Source: Actinomyces provencensis (lineage in GTDB: Bacteria; Actinomycetota; Actinomycetes; Actinomycetales; Actinomycetaceae). Taken from it: 64,000 bases of DNA. Position numbers and translations under genes: made by a program. Positions within the stretch are counted from its first letter, which is position 1, and every line of letters starts with the position of its first letter. Shown here in pieces: positions 60,547 to 64,000 of this stretch. The notes beneath the pieces were generated by a model that was not told the DNA's origin, did no database searches, and worked only from the letters and a program-made list of their open reading frames with translations. The stretch covers positions 3,129,015 through 3,193,014 of the forward strand of contig NZ_LT700212.1 in NCBI RefSeq assembly GCF_900155435.1, read 5' to 3'.

Positions 60547-60585
60547 CGAGGACGGCCCCAAGCCGTCCTCGCGGGGACCCCCGCG
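60547..60585 (+). promoter_or_regulatory. purA leader hairpins
   Basis: CGAGGACGGC (60547-60556) pairs perfectly with GCCGTCCTCG (60562-60571); an overlapping CGCGGG/CCCGCG stem (60570-60585) follows. TAGGAT at 60538-60543 is a likely -10 box, so the hairpin would sit at the very 5' end of the purA mRNA. Confidence 0.5.
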
Positions 60586-60607
60586 ACACCGGAGGAGGGG
60601 ACGTCCA

Positions 60608-61894
60608 ATGCCAGCCGTGATCGTGCTCGGGACCCAGTGGGGCGACGAGGGCAAGGGCAAGGCCACCGACCAGATCGGTCAGCAGACCGACGTGGTCGTC
60701 AAGTACAACGGCGGGAACAACGCCGGGCACACCGTCGTCATCGACGGCGAGAAGTACGCCCTCCACCTGCTGCCCGCCGGCATCCTCAGCCCCGGCGTCA
60801 CCCCCGTCATCGGCAACGGGGTCGTGGTGGACCTGGAGGTGCTCTTCCAGGAGCTGGAGGAGATGACCTCGCGCGGCATCGACTGCTCGAAGCTCGTGAT
60901 CTCCTCCGACGCCCACATCATCCCCTCCTACAACAAGGTCATGGACCGCACCACGGAGAAGTTCCTGGGGGACCGCCAGCTGGGCACCACCGGCCGCGGC
61001 ATCGGTCCCACCTACGCCGACAAGATGAACCGCATCGGCATCCGCATCCAGGACCTCTTCGATCCCTCGATCCTGGCCCAGAAGGTCCGCGGCGCCCTCT
61101 TCGACAAGAACCACCTCCTCACCAAGGTCTACGGCCTCGAGGCCATCGACCCCGAGGCCGTGACCGCGGAGCTGCTCTCCTACGCGGACCGGGTGCGCCC
61201 GATGGTCGTCGACGCCTCCCTGGTGGTCAACGACGCCCTGGACCGCGGTGAGACCGTGCTCTTCGAGGGCGGCCAGGCCACGATGCTCGACATCGACCAC
61301 GGCACCTACCCCTTCGTCACCTCCTCCAACCCCACCGCTGGCGGCGCGCTGACCGGCACGGGCGTCGGGCCCACGCGCATCGACCGCGTCGTGGGCGTGG
61401 CCAAGGCCTACACGACGCGTGTCGGCGAGGGGCCCTTCCCCACCGAGCTGTCCGACGAGGTCGGGGAGGCACTGCGCCAGAAGGGCGGTGAGTTCGGGGT
61501 GACCACCGGGCGCCCACGCCGCACCGGGTGGTTCGACGCGGTGGTCGTGCGCTTCGCGAGCCGGGTGAACGGCCTCACCGACATCTGCCTCACCAAGCTC
61601 GACGTCCTCTCCGGCTACCCGACGATCCCCGTGTGCGTCGCCTACGAGGTCGACGGGAAGCGCGTGGACGAGATGCCCATCGACCAGACGTCCTTCCACC
61701 ATGCGGTCCCCGTCTACGAGGAACTGCCCGGATGGGAGGAGGACATCACCGGGGTGCGCACCTTCGAGGACCTCCCAGCCAACGCCCAGTCCTACATCCG
61801 CTTCCTCGAGGAGCAGTCCCGCTGCAGGATCTCCTCCATCGGCGTGGGTGCGGGACGCGAGGCGACGATCGTGCGTTTCCCGCTGCTGGGCTGA
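60608..61894 (+). CDS. purA: Adenylosuccinate synthetase
   Basis: A 428-residue enzyme, first committed step from IMP to AMP. It has the P-loop [11 protein letters not shown] (8-18), [78 protein letters not shown] and [16 protein letters not shown]. Complete, with all catalytic residues (Asp13, His41 by family numbering) in place. GGAGGAGGGGACGTCC supplies the RBS. A three-gene unknown operon follows after 13 bp. Confidence 0.97.
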   Translation: MPAVIVLGTQWGDEGKGKATDQIGQQTDVVVKYNGGNNAGHTVVIDGEKYALHLLPAGILSPGVTPVIGNGVVVDLEVLFQELEEMTSRGIDCSKLVISSDAHIIPSYNKVMDRTTEKFLGDRQLGTTGRGIGPTYADKMNRIGIRIQDLFDPSILAQKVRGALFDKNHLLTKVYGLEAIDPEAVTAELLSYADRVRPMVVDASLVVNDALDRGETVLFEGGQATMLDIDHGTYPFVTSSNPTAGGALTGTGVGPTRIDRVVGVAKAYTTRVGEGPFPTELSDEVGEALRQKGGEFGVTTGRPRRTGWFDAVVVRFASRVNGLTDICLTKLDVLSGYPTIPVCVAYEVDGKRVDEMPIDQTSFHHAVPVYEELPGWEEDITGVRTFEDLPANAQSYIRFLEEQSRCRISSIGVGAGREATIVRFPLLG

Positions 61895-61907
61895 TCCAGG
61901 GGCCCCG

Positions 61908-62699
61908 GTGACGGAGCAGCTGGACGAAGAGGCGACCCGGCAGGGGGGACAGGACTCCTTCCGGTCGGGGCACGCCCCGGGGCCCGGGAGCACGCCGGAC
62001 GCCGGGGGCGTGCCACGGACCCCCGCCCGCCCGCCGCGTCCCACCGGCGCACCCGTCCGTTTCCTCCGCCTCTTCGCGGACATGGTCACACCGACCAATG
62101 TCGCGGTCCTGGTGGGACTGGCCATCATCGGTGTCACCGGGATCCTCGGCGGCTGGCAGGCGATCGAGGAGCAGCCGCAGGACGTGCCCGTGGTCGCGGA
62201 CGGCGAGACCGTCCGGACGGGCCCCTTCGCCATCACCGTCCGGCAGGCCATGTGGGCGCAGGACCCGGGGGACTTCGGTCTGCCCGACCAGGGTGAGGCA
62301 CTCCTGGTACTGCGGGCGACGGTGGAGAACACGCACGGGAGATGGGTGGAGGCGTACGTCCTCTCCGATGCGCTCTCGGGCAGTCTTCCCGGCGTCGACC
62401 TCGTCCCCCAGTCGGGACTCTTCGCGAACTCCCGTGCCACGGACGGTGGCATCGGGACACCCACCCTGCGACGTGCGGTGGACCTCCAGTACGCCTCCAC
62501 CATCCAACCCGGACTGGCCCAGGACTACTGGTTCGTGTGGGAACTGCCCCCGGACACGCAGCGGACCACACACCTGGACCTGACCTTCCACTCCCAGACC
62601 TGGCGCGCCTCCAGTCTGGACGGTCACCTCTTCTGGACCGACCGGGTGCTCAGCGGCCACCAGGAGGTCCTGCTGGACGCCGACGGGGAGGTCCACTGA
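61908..62699 (+). CDS. Membrane-anchored surface protein of unknown function (paralogue A)
   Basis: 263 residues from GTG 61908, 13 bp after purA. Disordered N-terminus of about 45 residues, one TM (NVAVLVGLAIIGVTGILGG), then an outside beta domain: LLVLRATVENTHGRWVEAYVLSDAL, IQPGLAQDYWFVWELPPDTQ and LDLTFHSQTWRASSLDG. The pattern (Ig-like, DUF4352-type) is shared with the next gene, for example QPG-hydrophobic-x-QD...EL-x-P. Function unknown. Confidence 0.75.
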   Translation: MTEQLDEEATRQGGQDSFRSGHAPGPGSTPDAGGVPRTPARPPRPTGAPVRFLRLFADMVTPTNVAVLVGLAIIGVTGILGGWQAIEEQPQDVPVVADGETVRTGPFAITVRQAMWAQDPGDFGLPDQGEALLVLRATVENTHGRWVEAYVLSDALSGSLPGVDLVPQSGLFANSRATDGGIGTPTLRRAVDLQYASTIQPGLAQDYWFVWELPPDTQRTTHLDLTFHSQTWRASSLDGHLFWTDRVLSGHQEVLLDADGEVH

Positions 62700-62700
62700 G

Positions 62701-63285
62701 ATGGCACGCACCGTCCCCCGGAAGTTCCTCGCAGGAGTCGTCATCCTCACCGGCCTGGCCCTCGGCTCGGCCATCGACTCCCACATGCCCTCCACCTCCG
62801 ATGTCCTGGCCCGGCCGTTCCTCCACCGGGCCGTCGTGGGTCAGACCGTTGCGATGCGGACGGCCGAGGTGAGCGTGACGGGTGTCTCCTCCGCCCGTTC
62901 CGTGGTCAGCCACGGGCGCGAGTTCTCCACGGAGGGGACGTGGCTGCTCATCGACCTGCAGGTCCTCGCCCTCCACGAGCCCGTGCCCGTCGCCGGCATG
63001 GAACTCGTCACCAGTTCCGGCCTCGTCCTCGGCGGGAGCGGCGACGTCCCCTTCGTCTGTTCGACCGCCCAACCCGGGGTGACCCAGGACTGCCGGGTCG
63101 CCATGGAGCTCGCTCCCGAGGAACTGCCCGGCCTCGAACTGCACGTGCCCGCCTCGGGCGAGGCGGGCTCACCGGGGGACGACATGATGGTCGTGGACCT
63201 GGGCATCACGCCCGACAGTCCCGCGGTCACCAGTCCGGCCGACCGGGTCGAGATCGTGCGCTCCTCCTTCGGAGGTGGCTCGTGA
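62701..63285 (+). CDS. Signal-anchored surface protein of unknown function (paralogue B)
   Basis: 194 residues; ATG follows the previous stop by one base. N-terminal signal anchor (KFLAGVVILTGLALGSAI), then TWLLIDLQVLALHEPV and AQPGVTQDCRVAMELAPEEL, clearly related to the middle of paralogue A. Two Cys in VCSTAQPGVTQDC could form a disulphide outside. The stop overlaps the next start (GTGA), showing an operon. Confidence 0.75.
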   Translation: MARTVPRKFLAGVVILTGLALGSAIDSHMPSTSDVLARPFLHRAVVGQTVAMRTAEVSVTGVSSARSVVSHGREFSTEGTWLLIDLQVLALHEPVPVAGMELVTSSGLVLGGSGDVPFVCSTAQPGVTQDCRVAMELAPEELPGLELHVPASGEAGSPGDDMMVVDLGITPDSPAVTSPADRVEIVRSSFGGGS

Positions 63286-63932
63286 GCTGGTGGCGTGTGA
63301 ACCGCTGGGGTCTCCTCCTCGTGCTCCCCCTGCTGGCCGCAGCGTTGGCCGCCGGCTCCTTCCGCCTCGTCACCCTGTACCTGCCGTGGTTCACCTCCCC
63401 TGGAACCCATGTCGAGGGCGCAGTCACGGTGACCACCGACTCCTCCTTCGTCGTCTATCCCGACGGTGAGGAGTACACCGCGACGTTCACTCCGCTGGAC
63501 ATCGTCCCCGTGTCCTCGGCCCCCGATGACGCCTACCTGGGTGACGGCAGCGACCTCGCAGCCGCGCCCGGGGCACGCCTGTGGCGCCTGACCACACAGG
63601 TGGAGGCCGACCCGGCGATGTCCCTGGTGGAGTGCCGCATCTCCCTGCTCGGGCCCGACGGGACGCACTACGTCGCGGGACTGGCCCAGACGACCTCCGA
63701 CGGCTCGGTGGTGGTTCCCGCGTTGAGTGCCGGCAGCTGCGTCCCCACGGGGACCCCCGGGCCCTACTCGGACCTGGACGGTCGTGTCCAGCCGGTGGCG
63801 GAGGGCGAGGAACGCCCCGCGACGTACACGATCGACACCTATGTCGCCGTCCCCTCCACCGTGGTCCCGGACCGCGTCCGGGTCGACATGAGCATGGGTG
63901 GCCACTGGACCGTCGACACACCCGGGGCCTGA
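63282..63932 (+). CDS. Signal-anchored surface protein of unknown function (member C)
   Basis: 216 residues from GTG 63282 (overlaps the previous gene by four bases). Signal anchor (GLLLVLPLLAAALAAGSFRLV), then beta-rich extracellular sequence: GARLWRLTTQVEADP, ECRISLLGPDGTHYVAG and TYTIDTYVAVPSTVVPDRVRVDM. Two Cys (VECRI and GSCVP). It may be a further diverged copy of the same fold. With A and B it forms a three-gene surface complex candidate. Confidence 0.75.
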   Translation: MSWWRVNRWGLLLVLPLLAAALAAGSFRLVTLYLPWFTSPGTHVEGAVTVTTDSSFVVYPDGEEYTATFTPLDIVPVSSAPDDAYLGDGSDLAAAPGARLWRLTTQVEADPAMSLVECRISLLGPDGTHYVAGLAQTTSDGSVVVPALSAGSCVPTGTPGPYSDLDGRVQPVAEGEERPATYTIDTYVAVPSTVVPDRVRVDMSMGGHWTVDTPGA

Positions 63933-63960
63933 GCGGGTCGGGGAACGGGCCCCGGGGTGC

Positions 63961-64000
63961 TCAGACGCCGGGAGGGCGGAAGTCCCCGGGGTCGGTGGAG
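63961..64000 (-). CDS. C-terminal end of a further minus-strand gene (partial)
   Basis: On the minus strand an open frame enters from the right edge and ends with STDPGDFRPPGV and TGA (63963-63961). Only 12 residues are visible, so the gene is suggested rather than shown. Confidence 0.3.
   Translation of the reverse strand, partial: STDPGDFRPPGV

Noticed and set aside
59201..62503. Very long (1100 codon) minus-strand open frame across purA and neighbours
   Set aside because: It is antisense to purA and to several real genes, has low-complexity Arg/Pro/Gly composition and no domain; a typical GC-rich shadow frame.

Overview
This is about 64 kb of high-GC (roughly 70 %), densely coding DNA. 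Several features point to an Actinomycetota chromosome: an Lsr2 nucleoid protein, CarD, a phoU/senX3/regX3 phosphate module with a GTTCACC PHO box, a carD-ispD...ispF-cysS-rlmB housekeeping block, a DivIVA-type polar coiled-coil protein, GTG starts and many leaderless promoters. An Actinomyces/Schaalia-like genus would fit, but the genus cannot be fixed from sequence reading alone. No rRNA, tRNA or CRISPR array was seen.

Layout. 1-8.1 kb: start of a Zur-box-controlled ZnuA-type lipoprotein, an ABC pair of unknown substrate, a methyltransferase, a thiol peroxidase of the Gpx family, a MacB/FtsX-type ABC pair and a ferrochelatase. 8.2-14.8 kb: amino-acid ABC importer with a cystathionine gamma-synthase/lyase gene, an esterase, an aldo/keto reductase and an NAD(P)-binding protein. 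14.9-20 kb: CstA/YbdD uptake pair, ClC antiporter and HdeD-like protein. 20-23.3 kb: DedA and a translationally coupled luciferase-like monooxygenase/FMN reductase/MarR operon. 23.7-28 kb: lsr2, gpmA, phoU, senX3-regX3. 28-34.8 kb: carD, ispD, an Atg22-like transporter, inverted ispF, cysS and rlmB. 35-41.5 kb: PutA, quinone oxidoreductase and an MFS exporter.

41.6-46.5 kb is accessory DNA: a decayed IS256-family transposase, an HTH/RelE-like toxin-antitoxin candidate with its own operator, PepC, and a RelA/SpoT-domain small alarmone synthetase gene overlapping a small partner gene (toxSAS-like) with 16-bp iterons upstream. 46.7-54.5 kb: BASS transporter, lipoprotein, zinc alcohol dehydrogenase, SPFH plus ribbon-helix-helix pair, DivIVA protein and an F420/NADPH-type Rossmann protein.

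54.5-58.1 kb is the most unusual stretch. It is a one-directional cluster with a Cys-containing secreted bacteriocin-like precursor, two tiny membrane proteins, a 65-aa secreted Cys peptide, and a histidine kinase/LuxR response regulator pair. A 23-bp element is duplicated upstream of the precursor gene and of a nearby membrane-protein gene. 58.5-64 kb: membrane proteins, PadR, purA and three unknown surface proteins, at least two of them tandem paralogues.

Across the window three kinds of short repeat recur outside genes: a 23-bp tandem repeat (CGAAGTCCGCTCTGTTC core) at three loci, a GACGAGGGCG 10-mer in many intergenic gaps, and CACCGAAC palindromes/iterons.
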